Part shown: piece by piece, positions 1 through 7,634 of the stretch | Numbering within the stretch: the first letter of the stretch is position 1 | Layout: every line of letters begins with the position of its first letter | Source of the DNA: Actinomadura sp. 7K507 | GTDB lineage: Bacteria > Actinomycetota > Actinomycetes > Streptosporangiales > Streptosporangiaceae | Assembly (NCBI RefSeq): GCF_004348425.1 | Contig: NZ_SMKK01000048.1 | Location: 1-45,228 of the forward strand | DNA length: 45,228 nucleotides | Direction of reading: 5' to 3' | Made by a program: the position numbers and the translations under genes | The notes under the pieces: model-generated | The model's database searches: none | Told to the model about the DNA's origin: nothing | The model's input: the letters and a program-made list of their open reading frames with translations, nothing else

Positions 1-126
1 GGTGTTGTGCGCGCTGGGCGCGGTGACCCCGTAGCGGAGAGCCGCGACGATCGGCGGATCGTCGGGGCGCGAATCCGAGAGCGGCCGTCGGCGGGTGTCG
101 CCGGTCCGGTGGATGGATCTAGGCAT
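1..126 (-). CDS. Nitroreductase-like (Acg-type) protein, N-terminal fragment cut by window edge
   Basis: Forty-two codons are visible and the frame stays open to the window edge. The fragment contains RYGVTAPSAHNTQ, which matches the FMN-binding N-terminal motif (APSxHNTQPW) of nitroreductases of the Acg/Rv3131 group; these are flavin enzymes of unclear physiological role. The ATG at 126-124 has a very good ribosome binding site (AAGGAGCGAAC) placed inside the last codons of the upstream TetR gene, and the two genes overlap by 8 bases, so they are translationally coupled. The TetR protein therefore probably controls this gene. Only the first 42 residues support the family call; the rest lies outside the window. 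Confidence 0.72.
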   Translation of the reverse strand, partial: MPRSIHRTGDTRRRPLSDSRPDDPPIVAALRYGVTAPSAHNT

Positions 127-775
127 GTTCGCTCCTTGTGGTGTTCCCCGCCGGGTCATCGGCCCGGAGGGTCCGGTGGGCGAGGGCGTGGACGATCTCC
201 TCGATGCGGGACCAGTCGGCATCTGTGTCGATGCCGAGGCCGTTGAAGTCGGGGTGCAGGCGGCTGCGGGCGATGAGGTAGTGAATCGAGGTGGCGATGA
301 CCAGGGCCGTCCCCACGGGGTCGGCGGCGGTGGCGGCGGTGTCGTCGGGGAACAGCCGCAGAAGCTCCTCGAACCACTCCTCGCGCCGCAGCCGGAGGAT
401 CTCGGTGAGGTCGTTCTTCTCCACCTGCTCCCATGCGAGGACCTCGCGGGCCAGGGGGCGCCGCCGGAGCGCCCGCGCGTAGCGCACCAGTCCGGTCGCC
501 CAGCGGTCGGCGGCGGTCATGGTCCGCAGGTCGGCCGACCCCTCGCCGAGGATCTCCTCGACGCTCGGCCAGAACCCCTCGCTCGCGGCGAAGGCCCGCA
601 AGAGGCCGGCCATGCCGTCGAAGTACCGGTAGATCAGGACCTTGTCGACCCCCGCCTCGCGAGCCACGGAGTTGACACCGAGGGAGGCGAATCCCTCGCG
701 TGACAACAGATCACCCACCGCTTCCAGGAGGGCGCGTTCGGTCGCTCGCCGGTTTCGTGGCCTTGCCGGGGACAT
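119..775 (-). CDS. TetR family transcriptional regulator
   Basis: This 218-residue protein has a TetR-type DNA-binding domain in its first 60 residues (AVGDLLSREGFASLGVNSVAREAGVDKVLIYRYF spans the helix-turn-helix; the YRYF tail is typical) followed by an all-helical ligand domain. An in-frame GTG at 829 would place translation inside the perfect operator palindrome; the ATG at 775 with a GGGAGAGAG ribosome site is preferred. The gene overlaps the downstream nitroreductase-like gene by 8 bases. The tandem palindrome just upstream suggests strong autoregulation of the two-gene operon. The inducing ligand cannot be told from sequence. Confidence 0.85.
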   Translation of the reverse strand: MSPARPRNRRATERALLEAVGDLLSREGFASLGVNSVAREAGVDKVLIYRYFDGMAGLLRAFAASEGFWPSVEEILGEGSADLRTMTAADRWATGLVRYARALRRRPLAREVLAWEQVEKNDLTEILRLRREEWFEELLRLFPDDTAATAADPVGTALVIATSIHYLIARSRLHPDFNGLGIDTDADWSRIEEIVHALAHRTLRADDPAGNTTRSEHA

Positions 776-797
776 CTGGATGCGACTCTCTCCCTGT

Positions 798-842
798 ATG
801 TCACTGCCTGGTGACAAAGTATATGTCACCAGGCAGTGACAT
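798..842. promoter_or_regulatory. Tandem TetR-type operator: perfect 19-bp inverted repeat
   Basis: ATGTCACTGCCTGGTGACA (798-816) is repeated exactly as its reverse complement at 824-842 with a 7-base spacer. Each arm is itself an imperfect dyad (TGTCAC-N6-GTGACA), so the region can be read as two adjacent TetR operators. It lies directly upstream of the TetR start at 775. Binding by that TetR protein is inferred from position. Confidence 0.75.
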
Positions 843-981
843 GTCGACCCTCGGACGGGGATGTTCGGTCGTTCGCCAGTGCCATGCTGCGGGTGGTGGG
901 TCGCCCCGCCTGGGAGCTCGCTTCGCCCCGGTCACGATCGGCGGCTCAGCGCGAAGGTGGGGAGCCGCTTCGCTCTGCTGC

Positions 982-1920
982 TCAGGTGGGGGCGCCTGCG
1001 GTGTTCTGACGTCGGTATTTGCCGGGTGCGATGCCGTACTGGCGTTTGAAGGCGTTGGCGAAGGCGAACTCGGACGTGTAGCCGATGCGGGTGGCCACCT
1101 GGCCCAGCAGGGCGTCGGACTGGCGCAGGAGGCCGGCCGCGAGGGTCAGCCGCCACCAGGTCAGGTAGGTCAGGGGCGGCCTGCCCGCCAGGGTGGTGAA
1201 GCGGTGGGCGAAGGTGGCGCGGGACAGGCCCGCCTCGGCGGCAAGGGACTGGACGGTCCAGGGCCGGGCGGGGTCGCGGTGCATGGCGTGCAGGGCGGCG
1301 CTGAGGGCGGGGTCGGCCAGAGCCGTGGCCCAGCCGGTGGCCTTGGCCGGCGCAGGTGGATTCTCGAACCAGGCGCGCAGGATGTACAGCAGCAGCATGT
1401 CCAGCAGCGCGAGCACGACGGTGTCCGCGCCGAGACGGGGATCGCCGATCTCGTTGCCCAGCAGGTCGACGGCCGCGCGCAGTTCGGGGTGGTGGCCGAG
1501 CCTCGCGGGCAGGTGGATCAGCTCGGGCAGGTCGCGTAGGAGCGGGTGGGTGTGGCGCGGGTCGAGTTGATATCCGCCGCACAGTGTCACGGTGACGGGC
1601 CCGTCCTGCCCGGCGAAGTCGGACACGAACAACTCGGCGTCCTCCAGCGGGTCGCAGACGGGGCCGGCCAGCGGTGTCGACGGGTTGTCGGCGAGGGCGT
1701 AGCCGTGACCGTGGGGGAAGAACACCACGTCGCCGACGCCGAGCGCGACGGGGTCGCCGGAGGGCGGGACGAGCCAGCACGGGCCCTGCAGGATCACCTG
1801 GAAGCCCGCCGATCCGGGCACCGCGGGAAAGTGCTGCCCCCAGGGGGCATGCCAGGCGACCCGCGCCGAGCGGGGCCGTCCGGAGCGCATGACGGCGACC
1901 ACGTCGCTGAGCAGATCCAC
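982..1920 (-). CDS. AraC family transcriptional regulator with cupin sensor domain
   Basis: The 312-residue protein has an N-terminal cupin-like ligand domain (PHGHGYAL near residue 70, typical of the cupin_6/AraC_binding_6 group) and two C-terminal AraC helix-turn-helix motifs: WTVQSLAAEAGLSRATFAHRF and GQVATRIGYTSEFAFANAFK, ending GIAPGKYRR. It starts with GTG at 1920, has little Shine-Dalgarno sequence, but has TAGGTT six bases upstream, so it may be leaderless. It is divergent from the NmrA/MDR fusion gene at 2038 across 117 bases, the usual arrangement of an AraC protein and its oxidoreductase target. GTTGAAATCAAC (2011-2022), a dyad, is the only obvious operator-like element between them. 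Confidence 0.86.
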   Translation of the reverse strand: MDLLSDVVAVMRSGRPRSARVAWHAPWGQHFPAVPGSAGFQVILQGPCWLVPPSGDPVALGVGDVVFFPHGHGYALADNPSTPLAGPVCDPLEDAELFVSDFAGQDGPVTVTLCGGYQLDPRHTHPLLRDLPELIHLPARLGHHPELRAAVDLLGNEIGDPRLGADTVVLALLDMLLLYILRAWFENPPAPAKATGWATALADPALSAALHAMHRDPARPWTVQSLAAEAGLSRATFAHRFTTLAGRPPLTYLTWWRLTLAAGLLRQSDALLGQVATRIGYTSEFAFANAFKRQYGIAPGKYRRQNTAGAPT

Positions 1921-2037
1921 GCGCAGAACCTAGCATTCCGACGATCGCGTATGAATCTCAGAGTATTGAGCATTGTCCGTCCGATCCACCCCTCCTACGT
2001 TTGAGCATCAGTTGAAATCAACGAATGGGGGCGCAGG

Positions 2038-3753
2038 ATGTCGGGACAGATCTTGGTCACCGGGGCGACCGGCACGGTAGGCCGCCAGGTGACGGCGCAA
2101 CTGCTGGAGGCCGGGGCCGATGTTCGCGCGCTGACCCGGGGACCGGCCGATCTCCTGTCCACCGTCGAGAGCGTGCACGGCGATCTGTCCTCGCCCGATT
2201 CCTTGCACACCGCCTTCGAAGGTGTCGAGGCGGTGTTCCTGGTCTGGCCGTTCGCATCGGCCGAGGGTCTGGAGGCAGTGCTGACGGTGGCGGCCGAGCA
2301 TGCCCGCCGGGTGGTCTACCTGTCATCGGCGGCAGTGCGCGACCATGAGCGGCAGGCCGAGCGGCTGATCGTTCGGTCCGGGCTGGAGTGGACGGTCCTG
2401 CGCCCGCACGCCTTCGCGGCGAACGCGCTGCGTTGGGCGGGGCAGATCCGCGCCGGGGGCGTGGTGAGTGAGCCGTACGGACGGGCGGCGATGTCGCCGG
2501 TGCACGAGCGGGACATCGCGGCGGTCGCGATGCGGGCGCTGACCGAGGACGCACACACCGGCGCCGTCTACGAGCTGACCGGGCCGCACTCGCTGACCCA
2601 GGCCGAGCAGGTGCGCATCATCGGCGAGGTGACCGGCGACCCGGTGCGTTGGGATGAGAGCACCCCGCAGGATGCCCGCCGCCGGATGTCGGCCCTCGGC
2701 TGGCCGCCTGAGGCCGTGGACGGCGTCCTTCGCGCCCAGGCCGAGATGACCGCCGGCCCGGCACCGGTCACCGCCACCGTGGAGGAGGTCACCGGGAGCG
2801 CGGCCCGCACGTTTCGTTCGTGGGCGGCCGAGCACGCACACGCCTTCCACACCACAATGCGGGCCGCTCGCGTTCACTCCTACGGCGGGCCTGAGGTCAT
2901 CCGCCACGAGGAGGTGCCGCTGCCGGAGCCCGGTCCCGGCCAGGTGCTCGTCCACGTCGCCGCGACCTCGTTCAATCCCTCGGAGGCGGCGCTGCGGTCG
3001 GGCCTGCTGCGAGACGTCCTGCCGACGGCCCTGCCGTACACCCTGGGCTGGGACTTCTCCGGCACGATCGCGGCCGTCGGCGCCGGGGTGACCGGGTGGG
3101 CCCCCGGTGACCGGGTGATCGGCCGCCTGGACGGGGGAGGGGCCGCGGCCGAGTACGTCGCCGCACCGGCGGACGTCCTGGCCGCGGCGCCCGCCGCCGT
3201 CCCGCTGACCGACGCCGCGGCGATCCCGGTCGCCGCGCTGACCGCCTGGCAGGCGCTGTTCGAGCACGCGAAGGTGACCGCGGGCCACCGCGTCCTGATC
3301 AACGGTGCCGGCGGCGGGGTCGGGAGCTTCGCCGTCCAGCTGGCCGGGCACGCCGGCGCGACCGTGATCGCCACCGCCAGTGCCCGCAGCGCCGCCGCGG
3401 TGCGAGCCCTCGGCGCCGATCAGATCGTCGACTACACGGCCGAAGCCCTGCCCGGCGGCAACGACGCCGTGATCAACCTCGCCGGGATCGGAAGGGACGC
3501 GGCCGCCGAACTCGCGACGCTCGTGCGACCGGGCGGTGTCGCGGTGTCCATCGCCACGCCGATCCCCTCCGGTGCCGGTAGGCACTTCGTGGCCCGCAAC
3601 GACCCCGCGCAGCTGGAAAGGATCGTCTCCCTCATCGAGGCCGGCGACCTGACCGTCGACATCGCCGAATCCCATCCGCTGACGGAGCTGGCCTCGATCC
3701 ACCGCAGGAGCGAGACCGGTCGGACCCGCGGCAAGGTCATTCTCATTCCCTGA
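2038..3753 (+). CDS. Fusion of NmrA-like NAD(P)-binding protein and zinc-less MDR quinone oxidoreductase
   Basis: One continuous 571-residue reading frame holds two complete enzymes. Residues 1-270 are an atypical short-chain reductase of the NmrA/SDR_a type, with the nucleotide motif TGATGTVG at 8-15 and a YLSSAAVR strand. Residues 274-571 are a full medium-chain reductase of the quinone oxidoreductase (QOR) type, starting MRAARVHSYGGPEV, with the Rossmann motif NGAGGGVGSFAVQLA and no catalytic zinc cysteines. Met274 (ATG at 2857) looks like the original start of a separate MDR gene, but no ribosome site precedes it. Both halves normally occur as separate genes acting on quinones, enones or aldehydes. 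The substrate is unknown. The divergent AraC gene is the probable regulator. Confidence 0.85.
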   Translation: MSGQILVTGATGTVGRQVTAQLLEAGADVRALTRGPADLLSTVESVHGDLSSPDSLHTAFEGVEAVFLVWPFASAEGLEAVLTVAAEHARRVVYLSSAAVRDHERQAERLIVRSGLEWTVLRPHAFAANALRWAGQIRAGGVVSEPYGRAAMSPVHERDIAAVAMRALTEDAHTGAVYELTGPHSLTQAEQVRIIGEVTGDPVRWDESTPQDARRRMSALGWPPEAVDGVLRAQAEMTAGPAPVTATVEEVTGSAARTFRSWAAEHAHAFHTTMRAARVHSYGGPEVIRHEEVPLPEPGPGQVLVHVAATSFNPSEAALRSGLLRDVLPTALPYTLGWDFSGTIAAVGAGVTGWAPGDRVIGRLDGGGAAAEYVAAPADVLAAAPAAVPLTDAAAIPVAALTAWQALFEHAKVTAGHRVLINGAGGGVGSFAVQLAGHAGATVIATASARSAAAVRALGADQIVDYTAEALPGGNDAVINLAGIGRDAAAELATLVRPGGVAVSIATPIPSGAGRHFVARNDPAQLERIVSLIEAGDLTVDIAESHPLTELASIHRRSETGRTRGKVILIP

Positions 3754-3760
3754 CGGGACG

Positions 3761-3777
3761 GCCGGCGCAGCGCTGGC
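3761..3777. terminator. Hairpin between convergent genes
   Basis: GCCGGCGCAGCGCTGGC can form a seven-pair stem (one G-T wobble) with a three-base loop. It sits in the 35-base gap between two converging genes and could stop transcription from both sides. There is no T-tract, as is usual in actinomycetes. Confidence 0.4.
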
Positions 3778-3788
3778 GGCACCCCCGG

Positions 3789-4646
3789 TCAGTAGATGAT
3801 CGACACGATCTGGCAGGCGGCTTCGGCCAGGTCACGTCGGCCGTTGATGCGGGCGTGGGTCAGGGCGTCGGCCGGCTGGATGCCTCGGGTGCACAGGCGC
3901 CAGACGGTCTCCGCGTCCAGATGGACGGTCGCGGCGGGACGTCCGCCGTCCGGTTCGGCCAGCGACCAGCGGCTCTCGGTGGCCGTGACCGTCCAGGTGC
4001 CACCGGCCGGGCCGCCGATCCGCATCTGGATCTGCGTGCCGACCGGTGCGTCTACCTCGCGGAGGGTGTGGGGCAGAGCCCGCATGAAGGTGTCCAGGAC
4101 CACGGCCAGGAGCCGCGGGTCGTGGTCGGTGTCCTGGCCGGTGGCGTGGCGGATCTGCTGGCGGTGGGTCCAGTACTCGGTGAAGTCGCGGGCACAGTCC
4201 AGCCACATCGGTGCCGGGTCGATACCGGCCCAGGACACACCGAGTGAGGGGGAGGCGAGGTCGGCGGCCTCGAAGAACCGGGCGTTCTGTCCGCCGATCA
4301 CGTCCAGGGTGTCGGTGAGTGCGGCGGGGCTGACACGGGAGAACGCGTCCACCCATTCCTGGTTGATGCGGTGGATGAACGCCTCCAGCGTCTCGCCCGG
4401 CCCGAAGACGGGGCCTTCCCGGTGGCCGTCGCGGTCGCGGGCGAGGCGGCCGTAGTAGTCGCCGAGGACGTGGGCGGCGAGATCACGGACGGTCCAGCCG
4501 GGCACCGCCTCCGCGCCCCAATCGGCGGGCGCCAGACCGCGCATTGTGCCCATCAGCGCCGTGTGTTCCGGGGCGAACAAGGAGCGTGCGTCGATCGGGA
4601 CGCCGAGCCAGGCGTGGTCCGGCACGTCACTGAGCTGGGATGCCAT
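3789..4646 (-). CDS. Maleylpyruvate isomerase family, mycothiol-dependent enzyme (DinB-like)
   Basis: The protein has the N-terminal mycothiol-dependent maleylpyruvate isomerase/DinB fold: GWTVRDLAAHVLGDYYGRLARDRDG contains the conserved GWTV-x-DLAAH motif whose His is a metal ligand, and further His residues occur in EYWTHRQQIRHATG. The C-terminal part (WRLCTRGIQPADALTHARINGRRDLA) is the SCP2-like segment seen in this family (TIGR03083). Such enzymes use mycothiol, the actinobacterial thiol, as cofactor. An upstream GTG at 4682 is possible, but homologues usually begin like MASQLSDVPDHAWLG, so ATG 4646 is chosen. It lies 81 bases downstream of the YciI-like gene on the same strand and may share its transcript. 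The substrate is unknown. Confidence 0.8.
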   Translation of the reverse strand: MASQLSDVPDHAWLGVPIDARSLFAPEHTALMGTMRGLAPADWGAEAVPGWTVRDLAAHVLGDYYGRLARDRDGHREGPVFGPGETLEAFIHRINQEWVDAFSRVSPAALTDTLDVIGGQNARFFEAADLASPSLGVSWAGIDPAPMWLDCARDFTEYWTHRQQIRHATGQDTDHDPRLLAVVLDTFMRALPHTLREVDAPVGTQIQMRIGGPAGGTWTVTATESRWSLAEPDGGRPAATVHLDAETVWRLCTRGIQPADALTHARINGRRDLAEAACQIVSIIY

Positions 4647-4727
4647 CCCCAAAGCCTGCCAATCGAAGATCCTCTTGGCCACCGAGTATCGCGGCGTTCC
4701 GGTCGTAGGTCGTGGCCCGGGGTTCGT

Positions 4728-5270
4728 TCAACGTCGTCCGCCGAACTCCCAGGCGTGGACCTCGACGGCGGCGTACCGGTCGGAGGTCAGGACGGTGCGT
4801 GCCGCGCCGGGGTCCGGGGCGCGGAGCAGAACCGCGGTGCCCAGCCAGCTGGATTCGTCGTCGGAGAGCAGCGGCCCGTAGGCGATCAGGTCGTCCCCGA
4901 CGGGTGGTGGGGCGAGGTCGGCGGCCTGGCCTGAGCCGAGGCCGAGCACAAGGTAGCGGTCGCCGCCGGTCCGGCCGCTCGGGAAGTCCCACATGGTGCG
5001 GCCCAGCGTGTTGCGCCAGCGGCGCAGCAGCACGTCCCGGTACGCGCCGGCCTGGTAGCCGGGCTCGTCGAAGGCGAACGCGCGGGCGGCGGCGGGATCC
5101 GGCAGGTCGAGGATGTGCACGCTGCCGGTGGGTGTGTCGCCGGCGAAGGTCGGGCCGCGGGCGATCATCTGCGCCGCGTACCCGTCCATGTAGGACCAGT
5201 GGTCTTCCAGCAGCTCGTGGCGCAGATCCAGCGAGCCGGGCCGGTCGCGGTGATAGCAGAAGAACTCCAT
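4728..5270 (-). CDS. YciI-like protein with two tandem YciI-type domains
   Basis: This 180-residue protein begins MEFFCYHRDRPGS, followed by the YciI-like pattern of an early His pair (ELLEDHWSYMDGY), an ARGP segment, and DLPDPAAARAFAFDEPGYQAGAY. Residues about 100-180 repeat the same order in degenerate form (LIAYGPLLSDD, then LLRAPDPGAARTVLTSDRYAAVEVHAWEFGGR), so the gene appears to encode a duplicated YciI fold. YciI proteins are small ferredoxin-fold enzymes of mostly unknown role, some being dechlorinase-like or isomerase-like. It is upstream of the mycothiol-type isomerase on the same strand. Function cannot be assigned. Confidence 0.7.
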   Translation of the reverse strand: MEFFCYHRDRPGSLDLRHELLEDHWSYMDGYAAQMIARGPTFAGDTPTGSVHILDLPDPAAARAFAFDEPGYQAGAYRDVLLRRWRNTLGRTMWDFPSGRTGGDRYLVLGLGSGQAADLAPPPVGDDLIAYGPLLSDDESSWLGTAVLLRAPDPGAARTVLTSDRYAAVEVHAWEFGGRR

Positions 5271-5291
5271 GCCCCCAGTCTTCTACCGTCA

Positions 5292-5329
5292 GGCCTCCGC
5301 GGGGCGGCAGTGGACGCCCCGCGGAGGCC
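5292..5329 (-). terminator. Strong terminator hairpin after pdhC
   Basis: GGCCTCCGCGGGGC (5292-5305) and its exact reverse complement (5316-5329) form a 14-pair perfect stem around a 10-base loop, ten bases beyond the pdhC stop codon. It separates the pdh operon from the YciI-like gene. It lacks a T-tract, as do many actinomycete terminators. Confidence 0.75.
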
Positions 5330-5338
5330 GGGCAGAAG

Positions 5339-6610
5339 TCAGGCCACGATGAGGAGCGGGTTTTCGAGGAGGGTGGCGAGGCGGTCCAGGAACTTGGCGG
5401 CCGTCGCGCCGTCGGTGGCGCGGTGGTCGACCGACAGGGTCACGGCCATGCGCTTGCCGGGGACGACCTGGCCGTCGCGCACCACCGGCTCGTCCCGGAC
5501 CGCGCCCACGGCGAGGATCGCCGCCTCCGGCGGGTTGATCACCGCGGAGAACGAGTCCACGCCGAACATGCCGAGGTTGCTGACGCTGAACGTGCCGCCG
5601 CTCATCTCCTGGAGCGAGAGCTTGCCGTCGCGCGCCTTGCCCGCCAGCTCGCGCGTCTCCTGGCCGATCTGGGAGACGCTCTTGCGGTCGGTGTCCTTGA
5701 TGACGGGGACGAGTAGGCCGTCCTCGACCGCCACGGCGATGCCGACGTTGACGCGCTTGTGGAAGAGCAGGTTCTCCTCCGTGTAGGAGACGTTCACGGC
5801 CGGGTGCTCGCGGAGCGCGGTCGCCGCCGCCTTCACGATCAGGTCGTTGACGCTGACCTTGGACGGGACGAGCGCCTCGTTCAGTGTGGCGCGGAACGCC
5901 AGCAGGGGCTCGGCGTCCACCTCGCGGTTGAGGTAGAAGTGCGGGGCCTCGCGCTTGCTCTGGGTCAGCCGCTTGGCCGCGACCTTGCGGAACCGGTTCA
6001 GGGGGACGGCCTCGACGTCCGGGTCCTCCGCCGCCTGCGCCTTGGCCGGGGCGGCGGCGGGTTCCGGAGCCGGGGCGGCGGGTGCGGACGCGGGTGCGGG
6101 TGCGGTGGTCCTGATCGCGGCCTCGATGTCGGCGCGGACGATGCGTCCACCGGGGCCTGAACCCTTCAGCGCCGTCAGCTCGATGCCGTGGTCGCGGGCC
6201 AGCCTGCGTGCCAGCGGCGACGACGGGGGACGGGACGTCCCGGCGGAACCCTCCGCGGCGAGGGCCGGGGTCGCGGGGGCCTCGGCGGCAGGTTCCGGCG
6301 CGGGTGCGGGTTCCGGGGCGGCGGCCGGTTCGGGCTTGGTGGCGGGCTCCGGCTTGGCGGCGGGTGGCTCGCCGCCGGCCGGGGTGATCACGGCGATGGG
6401 GGTACCGATCGCGGCGGTCTCGCCTTCGGCCACGAGGATCTTGTCGAGGACACCGTCCTCGTACGCCTCGTACTCCATGACGGCCTTGTCGGTCTCGATG
6501 TCCACGAGGATGTCACCGACCGCGATCTCGTCCCCGGGCTGTTTCTGCCAGGAGCTGATGACGCCCTCCTCCATGGTGTCGGAGAGGCGGGGCATGAGGA
6601 TGTCGGTCAT
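5339..6610 (-). CDS. pdhC: Dihydrolipoamide acyltransferase (E2) of a pyruvate/2-oxoacid dehydrogenase complex
   Basis: The 423-residue E2 subunit transfers the acyl group from E1-bound thiamine diphosphate to CoA. One lipoyl domain lies at the N-terminus, with the lipoylated Lys42 in ETDKAVMEYE. After a long Ala/Pro/Glu linker comes a peripheral subunit-binding domain (SPLARRLARDHGIELTALKG-SGPGGRI), a second short linker, and the catalytic CoA acyltransferase domain ending with the DHRATDG active-site motif (His396, Asp400). The start overlaps the stop of pdhB by 4 bases (ATGA), showing translational coupling. No E3 (lipoamide dehydrogenase) gene is in the operon, so E3 must be shared from elsewhere. 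An acetoin or branched-chain dehydrogenase is possible, but PDH is most likely. Confidence 0.9.
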   Translation of the reverse strand: MTDILMPRLSDTMEEGVISSWQKQPGDEIAVGDILVDIETDKAVMEYEAYEDGVLDKILVAEGETAAIGTPIAVITPAGGEPPAAKPEPATKPEPAAAPEPAPAPEPAAEAPATPALAAEGSAGTSRPPSSPLARRLARDHGIELTALKGSGPGGRIVRADIEAAIRTTAPAPASAPAAPAPEPAAAPAKAQAAEDPDVEAVPLNRFRKVAAKRLTQSKREAPHFYLNREVDAEPLLAFRATLNEALVPSKVSVNDLIVKAAATALREHPAVNVSYTEENLLFHKRVNVGIAVAVEDGLLVPVIKDTDRKSVSQIGQETRELAGKARDGKLSLQEMSGGTFSVSNLGMFGVDSFSAVINPPEAAILAVGAVRDEPVVRDGQVVPGKRMAVTLSVDHRATDGATAAKFLDRLATLLENPLLIVA

Positions 6611-7623
6611 GACGCGGGCTCCAGGACTTGACGGCCGGTTGCGCGGAGCGTGTCGCGGGCGGCGGTGAGCAGGGAGCCGGCGGACGGCAGCGCCGCCGTC
6701 TCCAGGGACTTGGCGTAGGGGAGCGGCACCTCGGCCATCGCGACCCGGCGGACCGGGGCGTCCAGCCAGTCGAAAGCGCCCTCCTGGATGGTGGCGGCGA
6801 TCTCGGCGCCGATGCCGTAGGTGAGCCAGTCGTCCTCGGCGACCACGGCGGAGCCCGTCTTGCGGACGGAGTCCACGACGGTCTGCCGGTCGAGGGGACG
6901 CAGGCTGCGCAGGTCCACGACCTCGGCGGAGATGCCCTCGGCCGCGAGGGTCTCGGCGACCTCCACGGCCACGCGGGCCATGCGGGAGTAGCCGATGATC
7001 GTGATGTCGGTGCCGGGACGGGTGACGCCCGCGCGGCCGATCTCGGCGGGTTCGATCTCCTCGATCGGGCCGGGCAGCTCGCCCTTGGTGTTGTAGAGGG
7101 CGAGGTTCTCCAGGAACAGCACCGGGTCGTCGTCGCGGATCGCGGCCTTCAGCATCGCGGACGCCTCGGCGGGCGTGGACGGCGCGACGACCTTCAGGCC
7201 GGGGATGAACGAGTAGAACAGCTCGACGTTCTGCGAGTGGGTGGCGCCGAGCTGCTGCCCGCCGCCGCCGGGGGTGCGGATCACCATCGGGACGCTGGAC
7301 TGGCCGCCGAACATGCCGTAGATCTTCGCGGCGTGGTTGACGATCTGGTCCAGTGCCAGCAGCGAGAAGTTGATCGTCATGATCTCCACGACCGGGCGCA
7401 GGCCGAGCATCGCGGAGCCGATCGCGGCGCCGACGAAGCCCTCCTCGGCGATCGGGGTGTCGCGGACGCGGCGCGGCCCGAACTCCTTCAGCAGCCCCTC
7501 GGTGATCTTGTAGGAGCCCTCGAAGAGCCCGATCTCCTCGCCCATCAGGAAGACGTTCTCGTCCCGCAGCATCTCGGCGCGGAGGGTGTCCCGGAGCGCC
7601 TGGCGGTAGGTCATCGTTGCCAT
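6607..7623 (-). CDS. pdhB: 2-oxoacid (pyruvate) dehydrogenase E1 component, beta subunit
   Basis: This 338-residue subunit pairs with E1-alpha to form the heterotetrameric thiamine diphosphate decarboxylase. The N-terminus MTYRQALRDTLRAEMLRDENVFLMGEEIG and the EEGFVGAAIGSAMLGLRPVVE segment are typical of PdhB/AcoB/BkdB proteins, and the C-terminal transketolase-like domain is complete. The ATG at 7623 is chosen over much earlier in-frame starts because GAGGAGC lies 8 bases upstream and homologues begin here; the upstream extension reads through pdhA in another frame. It follows pdhA after 11 bases and overlaps pdhC by 4. Confidence 0.92.
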   Translation of the reverse strand: MATMTYRQALRDTLRAEMLRDENVFLMGEEIGLFEGSYKITEGLLKEFGPRRVRDTPIAEEGFVGAAIGSAMLGLRPVVEIMTINFSLLALDQIVNHAAKIYGMFGGQSSVPMVIRTPGGGGQQLGATHSQNVELFYSFIPGLKVVAPSTPAEASAMLKAAIRDDDPVLFLENLALYNTKGELPGPIEEIEPAEIGRAGVTRPGTDITIIGYSRMARVAVEVAETLAAEGISAEVVDLRSLRPLDRQTVVDSVRKTGSAVVAEDDWLTYGIGAEIAATIQEGAFDWLDAPVRRVAMAEVPLPYAKSLETAALPSAGSLLTAARDTLRATGRQVLEPAS

Positions 7624-7634
7624 GAGCGTGCTCC

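Noticed and set aside
2857..3753. Separate MDR gene starting at ATG 2857
   Set aside because: The frame is continuous with the NmrA-like part and no ribosome site precedes this ATG, so a fusion is more likely.
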